Assembly: GCA_003223555.1 (NCBI GenBank)
Contig: QHVM01000091.1
Coordinates: 1 to 53,737 of the forward strand
Direction: 5' to 3'
Source: Acidobacteriota bacterium
GTDB taxonomy: Bacteria > Acidobacteriota > Vicinamibacteria > Fen-336
DNA: 53,737 bases
Part shown: in pieces, positions 17,391 to 25,895 of the stretch
Numbering within the stretch: the first letter of the stretch is position 1
How the letters are laid out: each line of letters opens with the position of its first letter
The notes under the pieces: generated by a model
The model's database searches: none
Seen by the model: the letters and a program-made list of their open reading frames with translations, nothing else
Told to the model about the DNA's origin: nothing
Translations under genes and position numbers: made by a program

Positions 17391-20300
17391 GACTCTTCCG
17401 CCTCCTCGGCCTCGGCGCTCGCCTTCGCTTTCGCCTTGGCCTCGCGCGCCTCGAGCTCCATCGCCTTTTCTTCCTCCTTCATCTCGGCCGCGGTCACCTT
17501 GTGCGCCACGTCGAGGAACTCCCTCTTTATGCGGTCCGGCTTCCGTCCCGTGATCCTTCCGATCGCGATGGCCACCTCCTCGATGTACAGCTCGAAGATG
17601 CTGCGCCGCTGCGCCTGGTAGTCGGCCGCCTTGCGCTTGCGGATGAAGGCGGCCAGCTTGCGGCCGCACTCCTGCGCCGCGAGCTGGATCTCCTTGATGA
17701 TCTCCGGATAGTGGGCCACCGCCTCCTTGGACTCGCTGGTGAACGGCACCCAGACCGAAGCGATGTGCACGAGCAGCGCCATCGGTCCCACCGGTAGCGA
17801 GCCCTTGGGCTGGCTGAGCAGGTAGTTGCGCCAGTCCGTGCGCACGATGGCGTCGGTGATGCCGCATGCCCCGCGCTGGAATAGGAGCGGGACGCGGTTG
17901 GCGAAGCGGAACAGCTCGATCGTCTTGTCCGGGGGCCAGCTTCCGCCGTAGGCGAGGCCGACCTCCACCTGGAAGGGGTTGCCGCGGTAGACCTTCGGCG
18001 AGCGGGTCACCGTGGCGATGAAGTAATTGTGACCCTTGATCTTCTCGACCCCTTCCTCGGGCGGCGCGTCGGGAATCGTGGGCTGCTCCGGCGCCGGCGG
18101 TGCCTTGCCGGCCTGCTTCCCCGCCGCGGGGGCCTTCCCGGCCTTCTTCGCCGGCTTCATCGCGGCCGAATCCAGGTCGAGCTGGGCGCTCTCGTCCGCG
18201 CTCTCGCCCTCGCTCTCGATCACGTTCAGGAAGCTGACGAGCCCCTTCCGCATCAGCTCGTCGCCGATCGGGCTCAAGCAGTTCGTCGGGGGGTTCATGA
18301 GCCGGGTCTCGGCGATCGCCTTGTGCAGCTCCTCGGCCATCGCGCGGCTCGCGCCGAGGGCCCGCGGCCGGACCACCCTCTTGCCCCACGCGACCTTCCC
18401 CAGGATCTCGCCGGCCGTCCCCGCGGAGACGCGGCTGAACGTCGTCTGCAGGAAGCCGCGCACGTCGTGGCTCTTCGACTCCCGCGCCATCAGCATGAGC
18501 GCGCCCAGCTCGACGCCGTGGGGGTGCGGCTTGATCTCCATCGCCTCCTTGGGAAGCTCGTCCGCGGCCCGCGGGAAGGTCAGCATCTCGTTGCCCGGCT
18601 GGTCGACGTTGGGGTCCGACCGCTGGGCCGCGCTGACGGGGCGCGTGTAGTGGATCGTGGCGTGGGGGTTGGCGAGCGCGGTGTGCTCGACGTAACGGTT
18701 GACGAAGCGCTGGCCCTGCTGCCAGTTCGCCACGATCTCCAGCTCGACGCGCGTCCCATGGTCCAGATGCCAGTCGTCCAGAGCCTCGTCGTGAGTCACG
18801 ACCGGCTCGTTCTTGCGCGTATCGAGCTGGATGTCGAAGACGTGGGCCGCCTTGCGTCTGCCCACCCGGCTCGTGACGCGGATCGGCTTGCCGGTCGTGA
18901 GCTGTCCGTACATCGCCGCCGCGGAGATGCCAATGCCCTGCTGTCCGCGGGAGTTGTGGCAGGCAATCGCACCGTCACCGGCTACAAAGTTTTCGCAACC
19001 GGGGATGGACAGGTCGTAGACGAAAACATGATCTCCGTGCACACGCCGCACCTGGTTCACGCGCAAGAGGCACAGGTCTGAGGCCCCGAACGACCGCACC
19101 GCCGCAGCGTCGTGTCGCAGGTGTTGGACCTTGGGGGTCGCGGCATACCCTCCGGGTTCGACCTCCAGGAGATATCCTCGTTCGACGATGTGATTCGTGA
19201 GGTGTCGTGTCACCCGGCCACTCGCCAGGGCGGACAATTGCGGAAGACCATAAGTCGTTCCGACCGCAGCCCCCATGACGATCCCGACCGACTTCTCGGT
19301 GCCCGCCGGGCCGGTTCCCAGCCCGGCTGCGCGCATGATCGACTCGGGCTCGGCGGCGACTCGCACGCCGGCCTCCACCCCTGCGAGCGCCAGCTTCCGC
19401 GTCGGGAAGAGCCGGTAGCGATTCTGCCGCCCCTGAACGTGGCGCCGCTGGTAGACGTGCGAAACCCCGATGTCGAACCCGTGGACGTTGAGCCGCCAGG
19501 ACGTGGAGAGGTTGCGTCCCAGGCCGCGGTGACGAATTGGCCCGCAACGCGATGGCACCACGCCCTGCAGCAGCCAGAGAACCTCGACGTCCTCGACCAG
19601 CCTGCGACTGGCGGAGCCGAATATCAGGACTTCACGGGTCTTTACCCGATGGCCGTCTCCCAGGTACAGACCATCGAGGAAGTGCTGCCGCATGTCACGA
19701 TCGGCCTGGAATACGAAAGCCGGCACCTTCTTGTTCTTCGCACCCCGTCCGCACCACGCGGGAAAAAGCAGGGACGTAAGGCCGCCGAAAACCTTCACCC
19801 GGACGGCGTTGCGAGTTCGTGGCTCGACGGTGGTCGACAGGCCAAGCGCCCGCGTGGTGGCAACGACCTCCTCGACGAGGTTCGTCTCTCGCGATGAGAA
19901 CGTGAAGCCGACCTGGCGAACGTCGCAGTGCCCTTCGGCCACGTAGAGCCCCAACAGGCGCATCAGAGCCTCGCTCACGACCCAGGTGACGGGAGTCTCT
20001 CCGACGGCGCCGTGGTGATAGGTTCGCAACCGGCCGCCGGCGCACTCCGCTTCGAGGCCCAGGCGCTTCACCAGCAGCGCAGGAAGGAAGCGTTGCCGCC
20101 GATATTGGAACCACGAATCGTCCAGCACCTCGATGGGCGTCCCATCACTCGCTGCCAACCGAAAGAAGCGTCGCGACTTGTCCGTCCCGAGTTTCCGATG
20201 CGCGGTCGTGAACCTCGCGGCCAGCGCGTCGAAAACCGCCTCGGGAATGCCGTATACGAAGACCCACCGAGGAGCCAGATCATCGGCACGGAGGTGCGAG

Positions 20301-21292
20301 AGGAGGTTCACGTTGTCGAGATGGACTGGCTCCGGTAGCCGCCGTGGCGCCACGATATAGTCGCCCGCTCGCAGCGAGCGCGCCTCTACCTCCGCCACCT
20401 GGCGCAGGCCTGGATCGTAGGTGAAGAGGCTGTGGCAGCCGGTCACGCGAACTCGCTTGCCGCGCTCGGTTCGCACTTCGAGAACCTCGTTAACGCGTCG
20501 GTGGCGAATCACGTGGGACACGATGCGCCAGTCGTAGCGCCAGGTGAACGGATCAAAGGCCGGGGCGCGGATGCCGAGCGCGCTCACGTCTTTGACCTCT
20601 TCGTCGGGTGTGAGCAACGAGTCGATGAGCCGGCCGATGGGAAGCCGCTCGAGCCGGCCGCCGCGCTCGATGAGCACATTCTGGTCGGCCGTCAACGACT
20701 GCTTCAGCCGATGGAACTTCGAGCCGTACAGCAGCTTTCCGAAGATCTTCGGCACCTGCGCCTTGACGATCCCGGGCCCGTTGTCCTGGACGACGATGCG
20801 AAAGCGGCCTTCGCCTTTCGTCAGCTCGGCATCCCGCGGCTTGGCTTCCAGTCCCAGGTCGTGCACTTCGACGTACAACTCCGGCAGGATGCCGGCCTCC
20901 TCGCAAGCGTCGAGCGAGTTGTCGACGGCCTCCTTGATGGTGGTGAGGAGCGCCTTCGAGGGATTGTCGAAGCCGAGCAGGTGGCGGTTCTTGACGAAGA
21001 ACTCGGAGACCGAGATCTCCCGCTGCTTCTGGGCCAGCGTCTCGGCAGTCACGCGGCGGGTCGGCTCGCGCGGCGGGGCGGGCGCCGGAAGAGGCGTCGG
21101 CGCGACCGGCGGGAGCGCGGCCGTCGCCGGCATCTTCACGACCTTGCCGGCGTCGTCCTCGAAGAGCGCGAGCTGCGGGCGGGCCGGCTTGCGACCGCGA
21201 CCGACTGCGGGTTTCTTCTGTGCCGCTGCCTTGGCCACCGGCGGAATCGTAACCCGGGACGGGGCGAAGGCAGGACCACGCGGGAGACGCAC
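17387..21292 (-). CDS. top6B: DNA topoisomerase VI subunit B containing an intein
   Basis: 1301 residues as drawn; without the 582-residue intein the host protein is about 719. GHKL ATPase motifs are visible: IKEAVDNSLDA (N box), VQDNGPGI (G1), and, split by the intein, RLKQ plus SRGQQGIGIS (ATP-lid/G2 region). The H2TH and transducer domains follow, with VRTDWRNYLL and GHNYFIATVTRSPKVYRGNP recognisable. Residues about 1035-1085 are an Ala/Lys/Pro-rich linker not typical of the family, and the C-terminus is a charged Glu/Ala/Lys helix. ATP binding dimerises the subunit and gates DNA transport by subunit A. GTG 21292 leaves only 25 nt before the divergent kynA gene, so the GTG near 21238 is a plausible alternative start. 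Confidence 0.95.
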   Translation of the reverse strand: MRLPRGPAFAPSRVTIPPVAKAAAQKKPAVGRGRKPARPQLALFEDDAGKVVKMPATAALPPVAPTPLPAPAPPREPTRRVTAETLAQKQREISVSEFFVKNRHLLGFDNPSKALLTTIKEAVDNSLDACEEAGILPELYVEVHDLGLEAKPRDAELTKGEGRFRIVVQDNGPGIVKAQVPKIFGKLLYGSKFHRLKQSLTADQNVLIERGGRLERLPIGRLIDSLLTPDEEVKDVSALGIRAPAFDPFTWRYDWRIVSHVIRHRRVNEVLEVRTERGKRVRVTGCHSLFTYDPGLRQVAEVEARSLRAGDYIVAPRRLPEPVHLDNVNLLSHLRADDLAPRWVFVYGIPEAVFDALAARFTTAHRKLGTDKSRRFFRLAASDGTPIEVLDDSWFQYRRQRFLPALLVKRLGLEAECAGGRLRTYHHGAVGETPVTWVVSEALMRLLGLYVAEGHCDVRQVGFTFSSRETNLVEEVVATTRALGLSTTVEPRTRNAVRVKVFGGLTSLLFPAWCGRGAKNKKVPAFVFQADRDMRQHFLDGLYLGDGHRVKTREVLIFGSASRRLVEDVEVLWLLQGVVPSRCGPIRHRGLGRNLSTSWRLNVHGFDIGVSHVYQRRHVQGRQNRYRLFPTRKLALAGVEAGVRVAAEPESIMRAAGLGTGPAGTEKSVGIVMGAAVGTTYGLPQLSALASGRVTRHLTNHIVERGYLLEVEPGGYAATPKVQHLRHDAAAVRSFGASDLCLLRVNQVRRVHGDHVFVYDLSIPGCENFVAGDGAIACHNSRGQQGIGISAAAMYGQLTTGKPIRVTSRVGRRKAAHVFDIQLDTRKNEPVVTHDEALDDWHLDHGTRVELEIVANWQQGQRFVNRYVEHTALANPHATIHYTRPVSAAQRSDPNVDQPGNEMLTFPRAADELPKEAMEIKPHPHGVELGALMLMARESKSHDVRGFLQTTFSRVSAGTAGEILGKVAWGKRVVRPRALGASRAMAEELHKAIAETRLMNPPTNCLSPIGDELMRKGLVSFLNVIESEGESADESAQLDLDSAAMKPAKKAGKAPAAGKQAGKAPPAPEQPTIPDAPPEEGVEKIKGHNYFIATVTRSPKVYRGNPFQVEVGLAYGGSWPPDKTIELFRFANRVPLLFQRGACGITDAIVRTDWRNYLLSQPKGSLPVGPMALLVHIASVWVPFTSESKEAVAHYPEIIKEIQLAAQECGRKLAAFIRKRKAADYQAQRRSIFELYIEEVAIAIGRITGRKPDRIKREFLDVAHKVTAAEMKEEEKAMELEAREAKAKAKASAEAEEAEES
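18953..20698 (-). mobile_element. Intein with LAGLIDADG homing endonuclease in top6B
   Basis: Residues 199-780 of the top6B product, 582 residues. It starts with Ser (SLTADQNVLIERGGRL, block A) and ends AIACHN, followed by Ser +1 of the extein (SRGQQGIG). Block B is VTGCHSLF (T-x-x-H). Block F is VYDLSIPGCENFVAGDG. Two dodecapeptide motifs, LLGLYVAEGH and FLDGLYLGDGH, mark a LAGLIDADG endonuclease, with Glu and Asp as the catalytic acids. All splicing residues are present (Ser 1, block B His, penultimate His, terminal Asn, Ser +1), so it should splice. The insertion point lies in the ATP-lid motif, typical for inteins. Removal leaves RLKQ-SRGQQGIG, a normal family sequence. Confidence 0.95.
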
Positions 21293-21317
21293 CCGCGAGT
21301 GGTACGATGCGGCTCAA

Positions 21318-22124
21318 ATGCCGCTCACGTACGGGAAGTACCTGAAGGTGCCGGAGCTGCTCTCGCTGCAGCAGGGCCTTTCCGACCCGCCCCATCATGA
21401 CGAGCCGCTCTTCATCATCATCCATCAGGTATACGAGCTGTGGTTCAAGCTCGCGCTGCACGAGGTCGACAGCGCCTTCGCCCACCTGGACGGGGACCGG
21501 GTCGGGGAGGCGACGCGCCTGCTGCGCCGCGTGGTGGAGGTCCAGCACCTGCTCATCAGCCAGGTGCGCATCCTGGAGACGATGCGGCCCCAGGACTTCC
21601 TCGGCTTCCGCTATCACTTGAACCCGGCCTCGGGCTTCCAGTCGGTGCAGTTCCGCGAGCTGGAGTTCCTGCTCGGCCTCAAGGACCCGGCCGTCTGCGG
21701 ACGCCTCGTCTGCGATCCGGAAGAGGCGCGGCGCCTGCAGGCTCGGCTGGCCGCGCCGTCGCTCGCCGACGCGGTCGATGCGCTGCTCGTCCGGCGCGGG
21801 TTTCCGCGGGACGCCGGCTCGCGGCCGGGCGGCGCCAGCCAGCCGGAGCCGTGGCGGCTGCAAGCGCTCGTCCGGATCTACGAGGAGCCCGAGGCCCACG
21901 CCGACCTGGTGGCTCTTTGCGAGGTCCTCATCGAGGTGGACGAGTGCCTGGCCCTCTGGCGCGCGCATCACGTGCAGATGGTGGAGCGCATGATCGGGGC
22001 CAAGCGGGGGACGGGTGGCAGCGACGGCGTCGGCTACCTGCGCTCGACGCTGCCCAAGCGGGCCTTCCCGGACCTGTGGCGGGTGCGCACGCACCTCGGC
22101 CAGGAGCCGGAGGCCGACCGGTGA
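21318..22124 (+). CDS. kynA: Tryptophan 2,3-dioxygenase
   Basis: 268 residues from ATG 21318. FIIIHQVYELWFKLALHEVDSA carries the active-site His that contacts the indole. LWRAHHVQMVERMIG followed by AKRGTGGSDGVGYL carries the heme-ligand His and the substrate loop. The enzyme opens the indole ring of L-tryptophan with O2 to give N-formylkynurenine, the first step of the kynurenine pathway. Length and motifs match the family closely. No other kynurenine-pathway gene is adjacent. It is divergent from top6B and followed after 13 nt by a small membrane protein. Confidence 0.96.
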   Translation: MPLTYGKYLKVPELLSLQQGLSDPPHHDEPLFIIIHQVYELWFKLALHEVDSAFAHLDGDRVGEATRLLRRVVEVQHLLISQVRILETMRPQDFLGFRYHLNPASGFQSVQFRELEFLLGLKDPAVCGRLVCDPEEARRLQARLAAPSLADAVDALLVRRGFPRDAGSRPGGASQPEPWRLQALVRIYEEPEAHADLVALCEVLIEVDECLALWRAHHVQMVERMIGAKRGTGGSDGVGYLRSTLPKRAFPDLWRVRTHLGQEPEADR

Positions 22125-22137
22125 GAAGGAGGCGGAG

Positions 22138-22569
22138 ATGAAGACGGCAAGCTGGATCCTGATCGCGATCGCGGCGGGCCTGACGCTGCTCGGCGGTCTC
22201 GTGTCGCTTGGCGTGGCCTACGGCTCGACCCGGGACCAGATCGGACCGGCGAGCCTGGGCGAGTTGTCGGGCGCCAGCCCGGGAGTGGGCACCGCGGTGC
22301 GCGCGCGACGGGCGACCGCCGCCGCCTATGCGGCCGGCTTCGGCACGCTGCTCCTGGCCATCACGCTGGGGCCCTACCGCCGCGGCGACTTGTGGGCGTG
22401 GTGGGCGATCCTGGCCGGCGTCGTCGTGGAGTCGGTGCTGAGCATGCTGCGCGTGCCCTTCCTCGGCACCCGAGCCCGGGCGGGACCGGCGCTGCTCCAG
22501 CTCGTCGTGGTCGGCGTGGGCCTGGCGCTCGGCGCCGGCCGGCTGCGGGGAGCGGATCCTCCGAGCTGA
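22138..22569 (+). CDS. Small polytopic membrane protein
   Basis: 143 residues from ATG 22138, with GGAGGCGGAG just upstream. About four hydrophobic helices are seen: WILIAIAAGLTLLGGLVSLG, AAAYAAGFGTLLLAITLG, WAWWAILAGVVVESVLSM and LLQLVVVGVGLALGAG. No family is recognised. It follows kynA by 13 nt and is probably co-transcribed. Its 3' 196 bases overlap the tail of the convergent hypothetical gene. Confidence 0.7.
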   Translation: MKTASWILIAIAAGLTLLGGLVSLGVAYGSTRDQIGPASLGELSGASPGVGTAVRARRATAAAYAAGFGTLLLAITLGPYRRGDLWAWWAILAGVVVESVLSMLRVPFLGTRARAGPALLQLVVVGVGLALGAGRLRGADPPS

Positions 22570-22961
22570 TCCGGCTCGACGACCGGCCTTTCCGGCGGGA
22601 CCACCGCCGCCGGCGTGGCGGTCGCTTCGCCTGTCCGCTCGCCGAACACCAGACGGCGGATCGTCCGCAGGTCGTTCAGCAGCCGGCGGCTGGTCGTGAC
22701 GTGGACCTTCAGTTGGGACAGCTTGTAGGTGGCGAGCTGGATCGCCTCCAGGCGTCGCGCGGCTCCGGCCGCGACGGCGTGGGCGACCTCGGTCTCCAGG
22801 TCCCCGCGCGCCTCGTCCACCGACTCGAGGAGCAGCGCGAGGTACTCGATGGCGCTTTCGATGCTTGCGAACGTCGTCTCGGTCCCGAGCTTGTGTTTCA
22901 CGCGTCCTCCCGAAAGCTGCACGTCGAAGAATAACGGGACGTCGATGAGAGCAGAGCCCAT
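22374..22961 (-). CDS. Conserved-looking helical protein of unknown function
   Basis: 195 residues from Met at 22961 (MGSALIDVPLFFDVQL). Residues 1-110 look like a real globular helical protein (TTFASIESAIEYLALLLESVDEA, RLEAIQLATYKLSQLKVHV). From about residue 125 the sequence becomes Pro/Ser/Thr/Arg-rich and overlaps the convergent membrane-protein gene for 196 bases, so that tail is probably accidental read-through. No family is recognised. Frame and start are moderately supported; the true end is not. Confidence 0.5.
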   Translation of the reverse strand: MGSALIDVPLFFDVQLSGGRVKHKLGTETTFASIESAIEYLALLLESVDEARGDLETEVAHAVAAGAARRLEAIQLATYKLSQLKVHVTTSRRLLNDLRTIRRLVFGERTGEATATPAAVVPPERPVVEPDQLGGSAPRSRPAPSARPTPTTTSWSSAGPARARVPRKGTRSMLSTDSTTTPARIAHHAHKSPRR

Positions 22962-23032
22962 ACTGGCACGGCCGGAGCGGGAAGCAAAGCGCAATCTTCC
23001 GTAGAATCCTCCCCGGCCCGAGCGAGGTGCCC

Positions 23033-24781
23033 ATGCGGCCAGCACTCTGCGTCCTGCTCCTCTCGGCCTCGGTGGCGAGCGCCGAGACCCACCGCTTCAA
23101 GCCCACGGTGGGATATCCCACCTTCGCCGTCCGTCCCCCGGTGCTGACCGTGAAGCCGGGCGACGTCGTCGAGAGCGAGAGCCTGTGGGGCGAGTGGTAC
23201 GAGAAGCCGGGCGGGAAGTGGCCGGGCGAGGTGGGTCCGATCGCCATCGAGGGCGCCGAGCCGGGCGACACGCTCGTGGTGGAGATCCTCAAGGTCCGGC
23301 CCAACCGCGACACGGCCGTCTCCACCCAGGGCGGCCGGTTCGGGGCCCTCGTGCCCGACGGGGCCACCGCCATGCTCAACGACGTGTTCCCCCGCGGGCG
23401 CTACGTCTGGCGCCTCGACCGCGAGCGCATGACCGGCACTGTCGACCTCCCCGGCAGTGCGACCAAGTCGATCACCGTGCCGCTCCGGCCGATGCTCGGC
23501 CGGGTGGCCGTGGCCCCTGCCGGCGACGCGGCCTTCGACGGGCTCTGGCCGGGGAACTTCGGCGGCAACATGGACGCCTCCGACGTGCGGGAGGGGACGA
23601 CGGTCTACCTGCCGGTGTTCCACGCCGGCGCTCTCTTCTACTTCGGCGACGGCCACGCGCTCATGGGCGACGGCGAGGTGTGCGGCTCGGGGCTGGAGAC
23701 GGCCATGGACGTCGCGTTCCGCTTCGGCCTCGTCAAGAAGAAGACGATCGGGTGGCCGCGCTTCGAGGACGCCGAGCACCTGATGGTGGCCGGCAGCGCG
23801 CGGCCGCTCTCCGACGCGCTCCGGATCGCCTTCGTGGAGCTGATCGACTGGCTGGTGGCCGACTACGGCTTCGGCAAGGCCGACGCCTACCAGCTCGTCT
23901 CGCAGGTGGCCGTGGCGCGGGTGGCCAACATGGTCGACCCGCTCTACACCGTGGTCGCCAAGTTCCCCAAGCGCTTCCTGCCCGCGCGGGCCGGGGCCGC
24001 GCCGGGCGGCGGCGCCTCGGCTTCGCCCGGCGTCCGCCTCGGCGACATGCCGTGGACGGAGGCCGAGCGGGTGCTCACCACTGACCGCGTCGTCGTGCTG
24101 CCGCTCGGCGCGGGCGTCAAGGAGCACGGCCCGCATCTTCCGTTGAGCAACGACCAGATCCTGGCCGAGTACGAGGCGGCGCGGCTGCTGGCCGCGCGCC
24201 CGGTGGCGCTCCTGCCGGCGCTCACCTACGGCCACTACCCGGCCTTCGTCGAGTACCCCGGCACCGTGTCGCTCTCGTTCGAGACGCAGAAGCGGCTCGT
24301 CGTCGAGATCTGCCGCTCGATCGCGCTGTTCGGCCCGCGCCGGTTCTACGTCCTCAACACCGGCGTCTCGACCCGGCCGCCTCTGCAGGCGGCCGCGGAG
24401 GAGCTGGCCCGGGAGGGGATCCTGATGCGTTTCACCGATCCGCTCCTGGCTGGCAAGGCGGCCGAGGACGAGGTGCGGCAGGAGAAGTACGGCACGCACG
24501 CCGACGAGGTGGAGACGTCGATGATCCTCTACATGGCGCCGGCCTCGGTCCGCATGGAGCGCGCCGTCGCCGACGGCGGCGTCGTCCGGCCAGGCCCGCT
24601 CACCCGCGACCCGCAGCGCACCGACCGCCACTACTCGCCTTCCGGGGTTTTCGGGGATCCGACGCTGGCGACGTGGCAGAAGGGCGAGCGGATCACGGAA
24701 GCCGTCGTGGCGTCGATCCTGAAGGACGTGGACGCGCTGGCGGCCGCGCCACTGCCGGCCGGTTCGCTGCATCCGCAGTAG
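23033..24781 (+). CDS. Secreted acetamidase/formamidase-creatininase fusion protein
   Basis: 582 residues from ATG 23033 (GTG 23027 is the alternative), with a signal peptide MRPALCVLLLSASVASA. Residues about 18-320 are an FmdA/AmdA-type acetamidase/formamidase domain: EGAEPGDTLVVEIL, GGNMDASDVREGTTVYLPV and GDGHALMGDGEVCGSG. Residues about 335-575 are a creatininase-type metal amidohydrolase domain: GVKEHGPHLPLSNDQ carries the Glu, His and Asp metal ligands and HADEVETSMI another conserved block. The NGH segment that supplies a further His ligand reads NTGVST here. Both domains act on amide or cyclic amide bonds, so a linked two-step export-side reaction is imaginable but not shown. Confidence 0.85.
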   Translation: MRPALCVLLLSASVASAETHRFKPTVGYPTFAVRPPVLTVKPGDVVESESLWGEWYEKPGGKWPGEVGPIAIEGAEPGDTLVVEILKVRPNRDTAVSTQGGRFGALVPDGATAMLNDVFPRGRYVWRLDRERMTGTVDLPGSATKSITVPLRPMLGRVAVAPAGDAAFDGLWPGNFGGNMDASDVREGTTVYLPVFHAGALFYFGDGHALMGDGEVCGSGLETAMDVAFRFGLVKKKTIGWPRFEDAEHLMVAGSARPLSDALRIAFVELIDWLVADYGFGKADAYQLVSQVAVARVANMVDPLYTVVAKFPKRFLPARAGAAPGGGASASPGVRLGDMPWTEAERVLTTDRVVVLPLGAGVKEHGPHLPLSNDQILAEYEAARLLAARPVALLPALTYGHYPAFVEYPGTVSLSFETQKRLVVEICRSIALFGPRRFYVLNTGVSTRPPLQAAAEELAREGILMRFTDPLLAGKAAEDEVRQEKYGTHADEVETSMILYMAPASVRMERAVADGGVVRPGPLTRDPQRTDRHYSPSGVFGDPTLATWQKGERITEAVVASILKDVDALAAAPLPAGSLHPQ

Positions 24782-24786
24782 GCCGG

Positions 24787-25506
24787 ATGGTGCAACCTTC
24801 GGACTCAGGCATTTCGTGCCCCGCAGAGAATACTACTGTTGAAGGTCACATTTCGGACGGGGGTGGCCCAGGCGGTGGCGGCGGTCCAAGAGGGAATCGG
24901 CCCTGCCTACCTGGCGACCAGAATTGCCGTGAACGCACTGACCACCCTGAGAAGGACAAGGACAAGATGTTGTTTGCTCTTCTTGGCCTTCTGGGGAAAC
25001 TGAAGCCTAAGAAGCCATGCGAGATAGGGACTATGCCAAACAGAGCAGTTATCCAGAGCGGCGTCCAAGTTGAGGTGGGCGGCCCTCAACTGGGTGTGAT
25101 CCCTGCTGGCGCCATGGCTCAGGGAACTTACGGAATTGCTATCACCCGCGCAGTCAGCGTCTTCGCGAGTGGAGGGATCAACGCTGGCATGAACAACGGC
25201 CCGGGCTTCACTAGACCAAGGCCGTCGACACCGAAGGGTCGTGGATTCGCTCTTGGAGCCTCTGTCGGCGGCGGAGGAATGCAGCTCGGCGTCACGAATG
25301 CGCCGTCAGGGCGAGATCTGGAAGGACCATTCACGACTTATAATTTCAACAGTCCGTTCGGCTCCGGCCAACTCGCCCTCGGCCAGCCAACCAGCGGTCC
25401 CCGCGTTTATGTATTCTCTGTTGGCGGTCCGGCTATCGGCCTAAGCATTAGCAAGTATGCGACAACAACTACTGTCATGCCTATCGTCGAGGGCGAATGC
25501 AAGTGA
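24787..25506 (+). CDS. Orphan Rhs C-terminus-like protein
   Basis: 239 residues from ATG 24787; ATG 24967 is another possible start. The beginning (SDSGISCPAENTTV) resembles the DPSGL hinge that ends Rhs repeat cores. A Gly-rich stretch, a hydrophobic LLFALLGLL-like segment and a beta-rich tail (GASVGGGGMQLGVTNAPSGRDLEGPF, GPAIGLSISKY) follow, resembling C-terminal regions of bacterial Rhs proteins. The G+C drops clearly below that of the flanks, suggesting transfer. It starts 5 nt after the creatininase-fusion stop and overlaps the next gene by 10 bases. It may be the stranded 3' end of a lost rhs gene rather than a functioning one. Function unknown. Confidence 0.55.
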   Translation: MVQPSDSGISCPAENTTVEGHISDGGGPGGGGGPRGNRPCLPGDQNCRERTDHPEKDKDKMLFALLGLLGKLKPKKPCEIGTMPNRAVIQSGVQVEVGGPQLGVIPAGAMAQGTYGIAITRAVSVFASGGINAGMNNGPGFTRPRPSTPKGRGFALGASVGGGGMQLGVTNAPSGRDLEGPFTTYNFNSPFGSGQLALGQPTSGPRVYVFSVGGPAIGLSISKYATTTTVMPIVEGECK

Positions 25507-25883
25507 AGACGGCGATGGTAACGTTCGGCGTGATGTTCTTAACAGCTGCTTTCGTATTCTCCAATGTCCCTCTTCTGACGCACCTTTGGGAACTCCGGCA
25601 ATCGGCAGTGACAACCACCGGAACGGTCGTGGCGGTCGATGCAAACAACCATAACATCGCCACGTACCGGTATCGTGTAGGCGCTGTCGATTACATGGGT
25701 TCGGAGTCGGCTTCCCGTCACAAGGAGGGTGAGAGCGTGATGGTGTACTATGCGCCAGCTCATCCCTGGGTTTCTGTCCTAACAGATCCCGCCGGCACGT
25801 TTCGCGACAGCGTGGCAGGAACCGTCTTCATCTCTACACTGATTGTCTTACTGGGAGCATTTGCGGCGCTCCGTGCGAGATAG
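25497..25883 (+). CDS. DUF3592-like two-helix membrane protein
   Basis: 128 residues, overlapping the previous stop by 10 bases. An N-terminal helix (MVTFGVMFLTAAFVF) is followed by a beta-rich extramembrane part (TTTGTVVAVDANNHNIATYRYRVG, EGESVMVYYAPAHPW). A C-terminal helix (VAGTVFISTLIVLLGAFAAL) ends the protein. The order and the YYAPAHPW-type motif fit DUF3592. Gene order behind an Rhs-like tail would suit an immunity protein, but DUF3592 proteins are widespread elsewhere, so that is only a possibility. Confidence 0.7.
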   Translation: MQVKTAMVTFGVMFLTAAFVFSNVPLLTHLWELRQSAVTTTGTVVAVDANNHNIATYRYRVGAVDYMGSESASRHKEGESVMVYYAPAHPWVSVLTDPAGTFRDSVAGTVFISTLIVLLGAFAALRAR

Positions 25884-25895
25884 AAGGAGAACCCT

